This document shows, piece by piece, positions 15,424-24,074 of a DNA stretch of 64,000 bases. Source of the DNA: an uncultured Oscillospiraceae bacterium (GTDB lineage: Bacteria > Bacillota > Clostridia > Oscillospirales > Oscillospiraceae); contig CATKZP010000001.1 of NCBI GenBank assembly GCA_949841355.1, positions 109,682 through 173,681 on the forward strand, written 5' to 3'. The notes under the pieces were generated by a model, which was given only the letters and a program-made list of their open reading frames with translations, was not told the origin of the DNA and ran no database searches. Numbering within the stretch: the stretch's first letter is position 1; each line of letters opens with the position of its first letter. A program made the translations under genes and the position numbers.

Positions 15424-15659
15424 GATAAGAAGTCCTTTCTAAACACGGACGCTTTGATTTGGTGCGCCAAAGGCTTTCCCCTGTGGGAGGAAGGTGGCGC
15501 GGCGAAGCCGTGACAGATGAGGGCGCGGCATTGTCACGCTCCGATTGGCCGCGCGTCCGGGTCGCTTTCCCTCCGACTCGGCCTGGTCTCCGGGGCGCTG
15601 TGCGTCCCTGCGCTCGGCCTCGCTCCGGTCCAAGCTCCCCTGCGCGGCTATCGTCGCGC
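15424..15659. repeat. Intergenic repeat block between telA and TPM gene
   Basis: Two elements fill this gap. At about 15482-15526 an inverted copy of the CCCTCATCTGTCA...CACCTTCC palindromic element is present (other copy at 55674-55715). At 15532-15659 there is a copy of the TCACGC..CGATTGGC.GCGCG...TTCCCTCCGACTCGG family that also occurs after rpoA and after rpsJ. It ends directly at the telA stop codon. No coding potential seen. Confidence 0.7.
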
Positions 15660-16886
15660 TCAGCCCCGCAGCTCCAGCAGCTTCTGCTTCAGCTCGCCCT
15701 CGATGCGGCCCAGCTCCAGCTCGGCCTCCTTGCGCTTCTGGGCGCCGTCCTTCTGAATCTGCATCACCTCGTCCAGCGTAGAGATCAGCTGCTGATTGGT
15801 GTGCTGGAGGGTCTCGATGTCCACCACGCTGCGCTCCGCCTCCTTGGCGGTCTCGATGGTGCCCATCTTGAGCATTTCGGCGTTCTTCTTCAAAAGCTCG
15901 TTGGTCATGTTGGTGACGGCGGACTGGGCGGCGGTGGCCTGGCGGGAGTGCTCCAGCCCCAGGGCCAGCACCATCTGGCTCTTCCACAGCGGGATGGTGT
16001 TCACCAGGGAGGACTGGATCTTTTCCAGCATCAGCGTGTCGTTATTTTGGATCATCCGGGTCTGAGGACCCATCTGAATGGAGATCATCCGGGTCAGCTC
16101 CAAGTCGTGGAGCTTCTTCTCAAAGCGGTTGCAGAGGTTGGCGAAGTCGTTATACTTCTGGGCGTCCTCCTGGGAGCCGCTCTCCGCCGCCTTTTTGCGC
16201 AGCTCCTCCAGCGTCTCGCCCCGGGCCTTCATCAGCGCCTTCTTGCCCGCCAGAATATACATGGTCAGCTCTTTATAATACTTGGTATTGAGCTCATACA
16301 TCTGGTCCAGCATGGCGATGTCCTTCATCAGCGTGACCTGGTGGCCCTCCAGGATGGAGGCGATCTTGTCCACGTTGACCTCCGCCTTGTCATAGCTGGC
16401 CTTCATGGCGATGACCTCGTTCCTCTTCTTCTGGAAGAAGCCGGCGATGCCCTTTTTCTCCGGCTGGCCGAAGGTTTTCAGCTCCACCACCAGGGAGGAC
16501 AGGGCCTGTCCCACCTCTCCCAGGTCCTTGGTGCGCACGTTGTTCAGCGCGTTCTCCGAGAAGCCGGCGATATTCTTCTGGGCCGCCGCGCCGTACTGAA
16601 GCACCTGCGTGGAGTCGGTGATGTCGATTTTCTGGGCGAAGTCGTTGACCACCTTGCGCTCCGCCTCGGACAGCTGGCTCTCGTCCAGCTGGATGGCCTG
16701 GGCGTCGCGGGCGGCCTGGACGGCGGCCGCGTCGTCGGGACTGATGGTGTTCTCCAAGGTCAGGCTGGGGGCCTCCGGCGCCTTGGGGGCCGCGGCGGCC
16801 TGGGCCTCCTGAGCGGCCTGGGCCGCAGCGGCGGAGCCGGTGGGGTCCAGGGTCAGCTCGGGCATCATGTTCAGCTCGTCACTCAT
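15660..16886 (-). CDS. TelA/toxic anion resistance family protein (YaaN/YceH-like)
   Basis: The 408-residue protein is mostly long alpha-helices with heptads (residues about 60-400), as in the TelA family, and ends LQHTNQQLISTLDEVMQIQ...KLLELRG. The ATG at 16886 has GGAGG seven bases upstream; a longer frame exists but overlaps the gene before. An Ala/Pro-rich N-terminus precedes the TelA domain. Despite the name, tellurite resistance is not proven in most members; in Bacillus the family is linked to wall-stress and lantibiotic tolerance. It follows an XpaC homologue, matching the xpaC-yaaN pair of Bacillus subtilis. Confidence 0.92.
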   Translation of the reverse strand: MSDELNMMPELTLDPTGSAAAAQAAQEAQAAAAPKAPEAPSLTLENTISPDDAAAVQAARDAQAIQLDESQLSEAERKVVNDFAQKIDITDSTQVLQYGAAAQKNIAGFSENALNNVRTKDLGEVGQALSSLVVELKTFGQPEKKGIAGFFQKKRNEVIAMKASYDKAEVNVDKIASILEGHQVTLMKDIAMLDQMYELNTKYYKELTMYILAGKKALMKARGETLEELRKKAAESGSQEDAQKYNDFANLCNRFEKKLHDLELTRMISIQMGPQTRMIQNNDTLMLEKIQSSLVNTIPLWKSQMVLALGLEHSRQATAAQSAVTNMTNELLKKNAEMLKMGTIETAKEAERSVVDIETLQHTNQQLISTLDEVMQIQKDGAQKRKEAELELGRIEGELKQKLLELRG

Positions 16887-17190
16887 GCGTATTCTCCTCC
16901 GAATTTTTGTTGAATGGTTTGGTATGGGGGTCGGGGATGTCGTCAAACAGCACCGGGTTGTCGGAAAATCTGGGCGGGGCGGAGAACAGGTCCGGGACCG
17001 TCTCCTCCGGCGTCCTGCGGAAGCTCTGCCAGAAGTTGGCCGCGATGAGCACGCTCAGCGCCGCCAGCAGAAACAGCGGCAGGCTGAACTGCGGCAGCCG
17101 CCGCACAAACGCCACCGCCATGGACGCGGCGGCCAAGGCCCACACAACGGCCAGCACCCGGTACCCTTTTTTGGTGATTTTTTTCTTCAT
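16879..17190 (-). CDS. Small two-helix membrane protein in the xpaC-telA operon
   Basis: A 103-residue protein with two membrane segments (about residues 12-28 and 37-56), then a soluble tail ending SDNPVLFDDIPDPHTKPFNKN. The ATG at 17190 has GAGGG six bases before it; a GTG at 17202 overlapping the xpaC stop is possible. Its 3' end overlaps telA by 8 bases, so it is co-translated. No known family recognised; likely an accessory of XpaC/TelA. Confidence 0.7.
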   Translation of the reverse strand: MKKKITKKGYRVLAVVWALAAASMAVAFVRRLPQFSLPLFLLAALSVLIAANFWQSFRRTPEETVPDLFSAPPRFSDNPVLFDDIPDPHTKPFNKNSEENTHE

Positions 17191-17198
17191 GGCCGCCC

Positions 17199-17900
17199 TC
17201 ACGAGCCGCCCAGGGTCATGCCGCCCAGCCCCTCCTGCGCCAGCATCTGCTCCATCACGGTGATCTCGGCGGAGATGTCCATGGCCTCCTCGCCGTACAG
17301 GTCGTCCAGCAGGCGGGTGAAGGCGGTGCAGATGGTGTCCAGCATGTCCTCGATCCTGCCCTTGGTGCCGTCGATGTTGGCCCCCGACACCCCGGCGGAG
17401 TCCATCCGGTCATAGGCGTTGAGCAGCTTCAGCGTGGTGGGCAGGTAGTAGTTCATGAACTTGCGGATCTGGGGCAGCTTGCCGGGGCTGGCGGCCACGG
17501 TGTCGATGATCTTGCCCGTGGTGGTCTCCAACAGGCTGATCTGGGCGGAGATTCTGGGGTCCTCGATGGCGTCGTTGAGCCGGCGCATCTCGCTCACCGC
17601 CCGGTCCCGCTCCGCCAGCAGCGCGTCGATCTCGGGATTGCCGGTGGATTTGGGCTTCTGCTCCTGCTTGGGCTGGGGCCGGGGCTGGGCCTGCTGGGCG
17701 GACGGCGGGGCGTCCTGCACCTCATACCCCCGGTCGGGGAAGAGCATCTTGCCCACGTAGTAGGCGATGAGGGAGGCCAGCGCCGCCATGATATAGTGGC
17801 TGGGCCGGTACAGGGGGGCCCGCAGCAGCCACGCCCACACAAGCCAGGTCCCTCCGATGAAATAGATGGGCAGCACGCTTCGCTTTTTCACATAGGCCAC
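17199..17900 (-). CDS. XpaC-like (5-bromo-4-chloroindolyl phosphate hydrolysis) protein
   Basis: From the GTG at 17900 the product is 233 residues (a TTG seven codons earlier is possible; GGGGG lies 9 bases before the GTG). Two membrane helices (about 9-24 and 36-52) lead to a charged, Gln/Pro-rich linker and a helical cytoplasmic domain (SEMRRLNDAIEDPRISAQISLLETTTGKI...) typical of XpaC. In Bacillus xpaC is cotranscribed with the telA homologue yaaN. The name comes from a phenotype of substrate hydrolysis, not a shown enzyme activity. First gene of a five-gene operon. Confidence 0.85.
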   Translation of the reverse strand: MAYVKKRSVLPIYFIGGTWLVWAWLLRAPLYRPSHYIMAALASLIAYYVGKMLFPDRGYEVQDAPPSAQQAQPRPQPKQEQKPKSTGNPEIDALLAERDRAVSEMRRLNDAIEDPRISAQISLLETTTGKIIDTVAASPGKLPQIRKFMNYYLPTTLKLLNAYDRMDSAGVSGANIDGTKGRIEDMLDTICTAFTRLLDDLYGEEAMDISAEITVMEQMLAQEGLGGMTLGGS

Positions 17901-17932
17901 GGCCCTTTGCCCCCTTTCCAAGTCTGCTTTTC

Positions 17933-17962
17933 ATTTTACTCCCCGGACAAGCCCCCTGTCAA
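17933..17962 (-). promoter_or_regulatory. Promoter of the xpaC-telA operon
   Basis: Minus strand TTGACA (17957-17962), 18-base spacer, TAAAAT (17933-17938). Confidence 0.7.
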
Positions 17963-17982
17963 GAAGAAGGGGGGCGGAGCGG

Positions 17983-18011
17983 TTGACTTTAACAATTTCT
18001 TCATGTAAAAT
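17983..18011 (+). promoter_or_regulatory. Promoter of the threonine deaminase gene
   Basis: TTGACT (17983-17988), 17-base spacer, TAAAAT (18006-18011), divergent from the xpaC promoter. No T-box or leader peptide lies in the 39-base leader. Confidence 0.75.
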
Positions 18012-18050
18012 GGGGCGATATCCTCACATCAATAAGGGAGCCTGCTCACC

Positions 18051-19274
18051 ATGATGACATTAGACGATTTTCGCGCCGCCCGCAGGGCGCTGGACGGCGT
18101 GCTCCACCGCACCGACCTGATCTACAGCCCCTTCTTCACCAAAACCACCGGCAGCCACGTGTATATCAAGCCGGAGAACATGCAGGTCACCGGGGCCTAC
18201 AAAATCCGGGGGGCCTATTTCAAGTGCTCCTCCCTGTCCGAGGAGGAGCAGGCGCGGGGGCTGGTCACCGCCTCGGCGGGCAATCACGCCCAGGGCGTGG
18301 CCTACGCCGCCCAGAAGGCGGGGGTAGCGGCCACCATCGTCATGCCCACCACCACCCCCCTGGTGAAGGTGAACAACACCAAGGACTACGGCGCCAAGGT
18401 GGTGCTCCACGGCGAGACCTTTGACGACGCGGCCGCCCTGGCCGCCCAGCTCAGCCAGGAGGAGGGCCTCACCTACGTCCATCCCTTCAACGACCTCACG
18501 GTGTCCACCGGTCAGGGCACCATCGCCTACGAGATCTTCAAGGACCTGCCCGATGTGGACGTGATTTTGGTGCCCGTGGGGGGCGGCGGGCTGGCGGCGG
18601 GCGTGTCCACCCTGGCCAAGCTGCTCAACCCCTCGGTGCGGGTCGTCGGCGTGGAGCCCACCGGGGCGGCATCCATGAAGGCCAGCCTGGAGGCGGGCCA
18701 TGTGGCGACGCTGGACAAGGTGACCACCATAGCCGACGGCGTGGCCGTCAAAACCCCCGGGGACCAGGTATTCCCCTACATCCAGAAAAACCTGGACGGC
18801 ATCCTCACCATCGACGACGACGAGCTGGTGGACGCCTTCCTGGACGTGATGGAAAAGCACAAGATGATCGTGGAGAACGCCGGGCTGCTCACCATCGCCG
18901 CCCTCAAGCACCTGGACTGTCCGGGGCAGAACGTGGTGAGCGTGCTGTCCGGCGGCAATATGGACGTGATTACCATTTCGTCCCTGGTGCAGCACGGGCT
19001 CATCAACCGGGGGCGGATCTTCACCTTCTCGGTGCAGCTGCCCGACCGGCCCGGCGAGCTGCTGCGCATCGCTGATCTGGTGGCCGGGCTCAGCGGGAAC
19101 ATCATCAAGCTGGACCACAACCAGTTCGTCAACATCAACCGCCAGGCGGGGGTGGAGCTGAAGGTGACGCTGGAGGCCTTCGGCCTGAGCCATAAGCAGT
19201 CGATCATGGACGCGCTGAAGCGGGAGGGCTACGACGTGCGGGAGGTGGCCGCCAGCGGGACCATCACCGGGTGA
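18051..19274 (+). CDS. Threonine ammonia-lyase with C-terminal ACT domain
   Basis: The 407-residue protein is the short (catabolic-size) type. YIKPENMQVTGAYKIRGAYFK holds the pyridoxal-phosphate lysine (about residue 51), ASAGNHAQGVA binds substrate, and VPVGGGGLAAGVS binds the cofactor phosphate. Residues 325-407 form an ACT domain (FTFSVQLPDRPGELLRIADLVAGLSGNIIKLDH), which suggests control by an amino acid. The reaction is threonine to 2-oxobutanoate and ammonia, feeding isoleucine synthesis or catabolism. No ilv or tdc neighbour allows a choice between IlvA and TdcB roles. Starts MM; either Met may be used. Confidence 0.92.
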   Translation: MMTLDDFRAARRALDGVLHRTDLIYSPFFTKTTGSHVYIKPENMQVTGAYKIRGAYFKCSSLSEEEQARGLVTASAGNHAQGVAYAAQKAGVAATIVMPTTTPLVKVNNTKDYGAKVVLHGETFDDAAALAAQLSQEEGLTYVHPFNDLTVSTGQGTIAYEIFKDLPDVDVILVPVGGGGLAAGVSTLAKLLNPSVRVVGVEPTGAASMKASLEAGHVATLDKVTTIADGVAVKTPGDQVFPYIQKNLDGILTIDDDELVDAFLDVMEKHKMIVENAGLLTIAALKHLDCPGQNVVSVLSGGNMDVITISSLVQHGLINRGRIFTFSVQLPDRPGELLRIADLVAGLSGNIIKLDHNQFVNINRQAGVELKVTLEAFGLSHKQSIMDALKREGYDVREVAASGTITG

Positions 19275-19526
19275 GGCCTGTCCCCCTCCGGCGGGTTCAC
19301 AATCCCCCCGCCTCCACAGATTGCGGCGGCGGGGGGTATTCAGGTGCGGCGCGCCGGCCAGAGCAGCAGCCGGACGCGAGCGGGGGCATGGGGGAACCGC
19401 CCAGCCTGCCCTGGCGGCGACCTCCGCGTGCTCTATCCTATGCGCGGGGACGGCGGTTGCGCCGCCTCCCGGCGGGGCGCGGGGGCTGTCCCCCGGCGTA
19501 ACTTTCAGAAAACGAGGGAGAAAATC
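19275..19526 (+). other. Intergenic gap, GC-rich hairpin only
   Basis: A hairpin CCCCCCGCC/GGCGGGGGG (19304-19312/19328-19336) lies after the threonine deaminase stop and may end transcription, though no T-run follows. The rest is very GC-rich with no recognisable element. The rpe start has a GAGGGAG ribosome site. Confidence 0.5.
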
Positions 19527-20180
19527 ATGGTCAAGATCGCCCCTTCCATCCTCTCGGCGGACTTTTGCAATTTGGAGCGGGACATCAGCCGCGTGTCCGC
19601 CGCCGACTGGCTCCACGTGGACGTGATGGACGGCATGTTCGTCCCCAACATCACCATCGGCGTGCCCGTAGTGGCGTCCATCCGGAAGCACACGGAGATG
19701 TTCCTGGACGTCCACCTGATGATCGACAAGCCGGATCGCTTCATCGACGCCTTCTGCCAGGCCGGAGCGGACCTGCTCAGCGTCCACCTGGAGGCCTGCC
19801 ACCCAACCCGCATCGCCGCCGCCCTGCGGGCCATGGAGGCCAACGGAGTGAAGAAGGCGGTGGCCCTGCGGCCCATCACGTCGGCCAAGGCCGTCCTGCC
19901 CTACATCGAGCAGCTGGACATGGTGCTGGTGATGACGGTGGAACCGGGCTTCGGCGGACAGGAATTCATGGAGTCCCAGCTGGATACCATCCGGGAGGTG
20001 CGCGCCCTCATCGACCGCTATAACCCTGCCTGCCAGCTGGAGGTGGACGGCGGCATCGCCCCCGGCACCGCCCGGCAGGTCATCGAGGCCGGGGCCACGG
20101 TGCTGGTGGCGGGGTCGGCAGTGTACGGCGCGGCCGACCCGGCGGCGGCCATTGAAACGCTGCGGAGAGCAGCGGAATGA
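19527..20180 (+). CDS. rpe: Ribulose-phosphate 3-epimerase
   Basis: The 217-residue TIM-barrel protein shows all family marks: IAPSILSADF (start), WLHVDVMDGMFVPNIT with metal and catalytic Asp, DVHLMI, MTVEPGFGGQ, and EVDGGI with the second catalytic Asp. It converts ribulose 5-phosphate to xylulose 5-phosphate in the pentose phosphate pathway. The start ATG follows GAGGGAG by six bases; a longer open frame upstream is GC-rich read-through. The stop overlaps the next gene by 4 bases. Confidence 0.97.
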   Translation: MVKIAPSILSADFCNLERDISRVSAADWLHVDVMDGMFVPNITIGVPVVASIRKHTEMFLDVHLMIDKPDRFIDAFCQAGADLLSVHLEACHPTRIAAALRAMEANGVKKAVALRPITSAKAVLPYIEQLDMVLVMTVEPGFGGQEFMESQLDTIREVRALIDRYNPACQLEVDGGIAPGTARQVIEAGATVLVAGSAVYGAADPAAAIETLRRAAE

Positions 20181-20620
20181 CGTACAAACTGGAAGAACCG
20201 TGGTCGGACGTTGGCCTCCTGGAGCGGATACTTGCCTATGAGGAACAGGCCGTCCGGGTGCTGACCCGGCAGGTCCAAGCTGTCCCTGGCCTGCATACCC
20301 TCCCTGGTATCAGCCTTGAAACGAGACTGTGTCAGACCAAAAGCCGCTGGAACGGCCCCAGCGTCCCGATCCGGCTGGCGGAGCAGAAAAAGGTGCCCCG
20401 GGGCTATTTCAGCTTCTTTGAGCTGGATGTCCTCTTTCAGGGCAAACAGCTGGCGGAAGCCTGCCCCGATGGAATCATGAGCCTGTTTTCCGCATTTGCC
20501 CCACTGGTCTGCACCACTGTGGACGAGGTGCTCTGGTATGATTACGAGACTGATTTTCTCCCGAAGCTGGCCGAATTGAGCCGGCGCATTGCCGGTACCT
20601 CTCCCAACGCGGTCATCTGA
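20177..20620 (+). CDS. Hypothetical protein overlapping rpe
   Basis: A 147-residue soluble protein, MTYKLEEPWSDVGLLERILAYEEQ..., starts with an ATGA overlap on the rpe stop, so it is translated by coupling. No signal peptide or membrane helix. A LPGISLETRLCQTKSRWNGPSVP centre and FFELDVLFQGKQLAEACPDG segment suggest a folded domain, but no family is recognised. Its codon use is less GC-rich than its neighbours, hinting at later acquisition. It sits between rpe and recR. Confidence 0.7.
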   Translation: MTYKLEEPWSDVGLLERILAYEEQAVRVLTRQVQAVPGLHTLPGISLETRLCQTKSRWNGPSVPIRLAEQKKVPRGYFSFFELDVLFQGKQLAEACPDGIMSLFSAFAPLVCTTVDEVLWYDYETDFLPKLAELSRRIAGTSPNAVI

Positions 20621-20653
20621 ACCCGGACTACCCTTGCTATTGGAGGTTTTCCC

Positions 20654-21256
20654 ATGGACTATTTCCCCGCCGCCTTAGAAAATCTAGTGGAGCAGTTCGC
20701 CAAGCTCCCCGGCGTGGGCCGCAAGAGCGCCCAGCGCCTGGCCTTCTACATTCTGGACCAGCCGGAGCAGACCGCCCAGGACTTCGCCGCCGCCCTGCTG
20801 GACGCGAAAAAGAGCATTGGCTGCTGCCCCGTGTGCCAGAACCTCACCGACGGGGAGGGAGAGTGCCCCCTGTGCGCCTCCGCCAAGCGGGACCACAGCG
20901 TGGTGTGCGTGGTGGCCGACCCCAAGGACGTGGTGGCCATGGAGCGCTCCCGGGAGTACCAGGGGGTGTACCACGTGCTCCACGGCGTCATCTCCCCCAT
21001 GAACCACGTGGGGCCGGACGACCTGCGCATCCAGCAGCTGGTGGAGCGGGCGGCCTCCGGCGGGGTTGAGGAGGTCATCATGGCCACCAACCCGGACACC
21101 GAGGGCGAGACCACCGCCATGTACCTCAGCCGTTTGCTCAAGCCCTTCGGGGTGCGCACCACCCGCCTGGCCTACGGCATCCCGGTGGGCAGCCACTTGG
21201 AGTTTGCCGATGACGCCACTTTAATGCGGGCGCTGGAAGGCCGGAGGGAAATATAG
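20654..21256 (+). CDS. recR: Recombination protein RecR
   Basis: The 200-residue protein has the helix-hairpin-helix LPGVGRKSAQRLAF (18-31), the zinc motif CCPVCQN...CPLCAS (about 57-75), a Toprim domain (VVCVVADPKDVVAMERS...) and the C-terminal ATNPDTEGETTAMYLSRLL segment. With RecO and RecF it loads RecA at gaps. dnaX and ybaB, frequent neighbours, are absent. Ribosome site GGAGG lies before the ATG. Confidence 0.97.
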   Translation: MDYFPAALENLVEQFAKLPGVGRKSAQRLAFYILDQPEQTAQDFAAALLDAKKSIGCCPVCQNLTDGEGECPLCASAKRDHSVVCVVADPKDVVAMERSREYQGVYHVLHGVISPMNHVGPDDLRIQQLVERAASGGVEEVIMATNPDTEGETTAMYLSRLLKPFGVRTTRLAYGIPVGSHLEFADDATLMRALEGRREI

Positions 21257-21263
21257 GGGCCCC

Positions 21264-21400
21264 CGCAAAGCCGTCCTTCAGGCTTTGTGGGGAGAGGAGG
21301 CGCAAGGGAGCGATTGCAGCTTTCGCCGCAGGCGGAAGCGGAGCACAGCGGACTTTGCGCCGACGAGCGGGCGCTGGAGGGGCGGCGGGAAATTTGACAT
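21264..21400. repeat. Inverted copy of the GC-rich intergenic repeat family
   Basis: A hairpin CCCCGCAAAGCC...GGCTTTGTGGGG (21265-21296) is followed by sequence whose reverse complement (CGCAAAGTCCGCT...GCTTCCGCCTGCGGCGAAAGCT...GCTCCCTTGCGCCTCCTCTCCCCAC) matches elements near 46540-46600 and 50285-50365. It separates recR from the next gene. Confidence 0.65.
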
Positions 21401-21419
21401 TCTGAAAGGAGAATGGCCC

Positions 21420-21719
21420 ATGGAACAATGGCTGTACGTGATGTTTATTGAGAAAACCAAAACCTATAACCGGCTGACCAAGGCCGCCGTGGAGCGCCAC
21501 GTGGCCAACATCAGGGCGCTGGACGACGAGGGGCGGTTGGAGCTGTGCGGGGTGTTCAAGGGCTACCCCGGCGTGGCCGGCATGTATATCCTGCGGGCGG
21601 ACAGCTATGAGGAGGCGGATGAGCTGTGCAAGCGGGAGCCCCTGGTGACGGAGGGCTTCGCCACCTATAAGCTCAAAGCCCTGCAAGTGGCCTGCCGGGA
21701 AAACAGCTACCTGCTGTGA
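21420..21719 (+). CDS. YciI-like (YCII-related) small protein
   Basis: The 99-residue product starts MEQWLYVMFIEKTKTYNRLTKAAVERHVANIRALDDEGRLELCG, with the His and small alpha/beta fold typical of YciI-type proteins, a ferredoxin-like fold of ill-defined function (one member is a dehydrochlorinase). The GKP-like centre reads KGYPGVAGMYILRADSYEEAD. AAAGGAGA precedes the ATG; a longer frame upstream runs through repeat DNA. A strong terminator follows. Confidence 0.75.
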   Translation: MEQWLYVMFIEKTKTYNRLTKAAVERHVANIRALDDEGRLELCGVFKGYPGVAGMYILRADSYEEADELCKREPLVTEGFATYKLKALQVACRENSYLL

Positions 21720-21761
21720 GGCCCGCAGAAGCCATTGACTTGACACATTTTTAACAAGAAC

Positions 21762-21803
21762 AAGGCGCAGAAACGGAAAAATTTTCGTTTCTGCGCCTTT
21801 TCC
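21762..21803 (+). terminator. Terminator before fbp
   Basis: A 14-bp stem AAGGCGCAGAAACG/CGTTTCTGCGCCTT closing an A/T-rich loop, followed by TTCCTC. Confidence 0.75.
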
Positions 21804-21872
21804 TCTTCCATTTTTCTCCGATCTGTGGCATAATAGGGACACACGAAATTATCCCACAAAGGAGGCCGCCCC

Positions 21873-23876
21873 ATGAAGCCAACCGTCACCTTTTCCCCCG
21901 AGCGGCTGGAATACCTGAAGCTGCTGGCCCGGCACTACCCCAATGTCCAGGCCGCCTGCACCGAGATCATCAACCTGCGCGCCATCCAGAACCTGCCCAA
22001 GGGCACCGAGCATTTCCTGTCCGACGTCCACGGGGAGTTCGAAGCCTTTCAGCACATCCTCAACTCCGCCTCCGGCGTGGTGCGGGTGAAGATCGACGAG
22101 CTGCTGGGCTCCACCGTCCCCCGGTCCGACCGGGACCAGCTGGCCACCCTCATCTACTACCCCGAGGAAAAGCTGGAGGAGATCGAGCGGGAGACCCAGG
22201 ACATGCGGGAGTGGTACCGCATCACCTTCCACCGGCTCATCGACCTGTGCTGCCTGGTCAGCGCCAAGTACACCCGCTCGAAGGTGCGCAAGGCCATGCC
22301 CCCCGAGTACGCCTATATCATCGACGAGCTGATCCACACCCACTACGAGAAGAACGAGGCGGACAAGCGGGACTATTACGAGAACATCATCAACACCATC
22401 ATCGACCTGGACCGGGCGTCCAATTTCCTCATCCAGCTGTGCGAGCTCATCAAGCGCCTGGCGGTGGACCATCTGCACCTGGTGGGGGACATCTTCGACC
22501 GGGGCCCCGGGGCCGACGTCATCATGGACAGCCTAATGCAGTACCACAGCGTGGACATACAGTGGGGCAATCACGACATCCTGTGGATGGGGGCCGCCTC
22601 CGGCTCCCGCACCCTGGTGGCCACGGTGCTGGTCAACTCCCTGCGCTATAACAACCTGGAGGTCATCGAGACGGGCTACGGCATCTCCCTGCGGCCCCTG
22701 TCCGTGTTTGCCGACGAGTTTTACCGCAAGAGCGACATCAGCTGCTTCGAGGTGAAGGTGGCCAAGGAGGACGAGGATAAGATCAGCGACCGGGACCGGG
22801 TGCTTTGCGCCCGGATGAACAAGGCCATCTCCATGATCCTTTTCAAGCTGGAGGGGCAGAAGATCCGCCGCAACCCCGCCTTCCGCATGGACGACCGGCT
22901 GCTGCTGGACAAGGTGGACTACGACGCCAAAACCATCACCATCGACGGCGCGGTCTACCCCATGCTGGACACCGACTTCCCCACCGTGGACCCCGCCGAC
23001 CCCTATGCCCTCACCCCCGAGGAGGACACCCTCATCAACACCCTCACCCGCTCCTTCCGCCACAGCGAGAAGCTCCAGCGCCATGTCCGCTTCCTCTACT
23101 CCAAGGGCAGCCTGTACCGCATCTGCAACGGCAATCTCCTCTTCCACGGCTGCATCCCCATGGAGGCGGACGGCACCTTCATGCGCTTCTCCATCGGCCA
23201 CGGCTGCGACGGGCTGAGCGGCAAGGCCTTCCTGGACTACGCCGACCGGGTGGCCCGCCGGGCCTATTACAACAAGCCCGGCTCCCCGGACCGGCAGCAG
23301 GGGATGGATTTCCTGTGGTGGCTGTGGGCGGGGCGCAATTCCCCCATCTTCGGCCGGGACCGCATGACCACCTTCGAGCGCCGCTTCATCGCGGACGAGT
23401 CCACCCATGTGGAGGCCAAAAACGCCTACTACACCCTGTATAACGACCCCGCGGTGTGCGAGGACATCCTCAAGGAGTTCGGCCTGGAGGGCCCCCACTG
23501 CCACATCATCAACGGCCACGTCCCCGTGAAGTCCAAGAAGGGGGAGAGCCCCGTGAAGGGCGGCGGAAAGCTGGTGGTCATCGACGGCGGCTTCTGCAAG
23601 GCGTACCAAAAAACCACCGGCATCGCCGGGTACACCCTCATCTACAACTCCGCCTGTTTCCGCCTGGTGGCCCACGAGCCCTTTGTGGGCCGGGCCGCCG
23701 CCATCCGCAAAAATTACGACATCGCCTCCACCACCCAGGTGTTCGAGCGCCTGGAGAGCCGCGCCATGATCCTCCAAACCGACATCGGCCGCAAGCTCCA
23801 GGGCCAGATCGACGAGCTCATCGACCTGGTGGCCGCCTTCCGCTCCGGCGCCATCGTGGAGAGCCACAAGGGCTGA
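21873..23876 (+). CDS. fbp: Fructose-1,6-bisphosphatase, class III
   Basis: The 667-residue protein matches the Firmicutes-type class III enzyme throughout: RHYPNVQAACTEIINL, HFLSDVHGEFEAFQHILNSASG (metallophosphatase DxH), HLVGDIFDRGPGAD, IQWGNHDILWMG and INGHVPVK. These hold a two-metal centre. It removes the 1-phosphate of fructose 1,6-bisphosphate in gluconeogenesis. Length is normal. Ribosome site AAAGGAGG; a CATAAT -10-like element lies near 21829 without a good -35. A terminator follows. Confidence 0.97.
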   Translation: MKPTVTFSPERLEYLKLLARHYPNVQAACTEIINLRAIQNLPKGTEHFLSDVHGEFEAFQHILNSASGVVRVKIDELLGSTVPRSDRDQLATLIYYPEEKLEEIERETQDMREWYRITFHRLIDLCCLVSAKYTRSKVRKAMPPEYAYIIDELIHTHYEKNEADKRDYYENIINTIIDLDRASNFLIQLCELIKRLAVDHLHLVGDIFDRGPGADVIMDSLMQYHSVDIQWGNHDILWMGAASGSRTLVATVLVNSLRYNNLEVIETGYGISLRPLSVFADEFYRKSDISCFEVKVAKEDEDKISDRDRVLCARMNKAISMILFKLEGQKIRRNPAFRMDDRLLLDKVDYDAKTITIDGAVYPMLDTDFPTVDPADPYALTPEEDTLINTLTRSFRHSEKLQRHVRFLYSKGSLYRICNGNLLFHGCIPMEADGTFMRFSIGHGCDGLSGKAFLDYADRVARRAYYNKPGSPDRQQGMDFLWWLWAGRNSPIFGRDRMTTFERRFIADESTHVEAKNAYYTLYNDPAVCEDILKEFGLEGPHCHIINGHVPVKSKKGESPVKGGGKLVVIDGGFCKAYQKTTGIAGYTLIYNSACFRLVAHEPFVGRAAAIRKNYDIASTTQVFERLESRAMILQTDIGRKLQGQIDELIDLVAAFRSGAIVESHKG

Positions 23877-23897
23877 CGCCCGCCCCTAACGCCGCCG

Positions 23898-23935
23898 AAA
23901 AGCCGCCTGTCGCACCGTTGACAGGCGGCTTTTCC
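23898..23935 (+). terminator. Terminator of fbp
   Basis: Perfect 14-bp stem AAAAGCCGCCTGTC/GACAGGCGGCTTTT with an 8-base loop. Confidence 0.85.
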
Positions 23936-24010
23936 CACAAATTTCGGCCTTCTCCACACTTTTCCACAGCTTTGACACCAAATTGTAACCTTTTTTCTGC
24001 ATACTTTTCC

Positions 24011-24039
24011 TTGCTCAATTCACGATATAGTGGTACAAT
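24011..24039 (+). promoter_or_regulatory. Promoter of the VanW gene
   Basis: TTGCTC (24011-24016), 17-base spacer, TACAAT (24034-24039). Confidence 0.65.
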
Positions 24040-24074
24040 GTTTTAGATTGTGTTCGTAGGAGGTTTTCTGCTTT

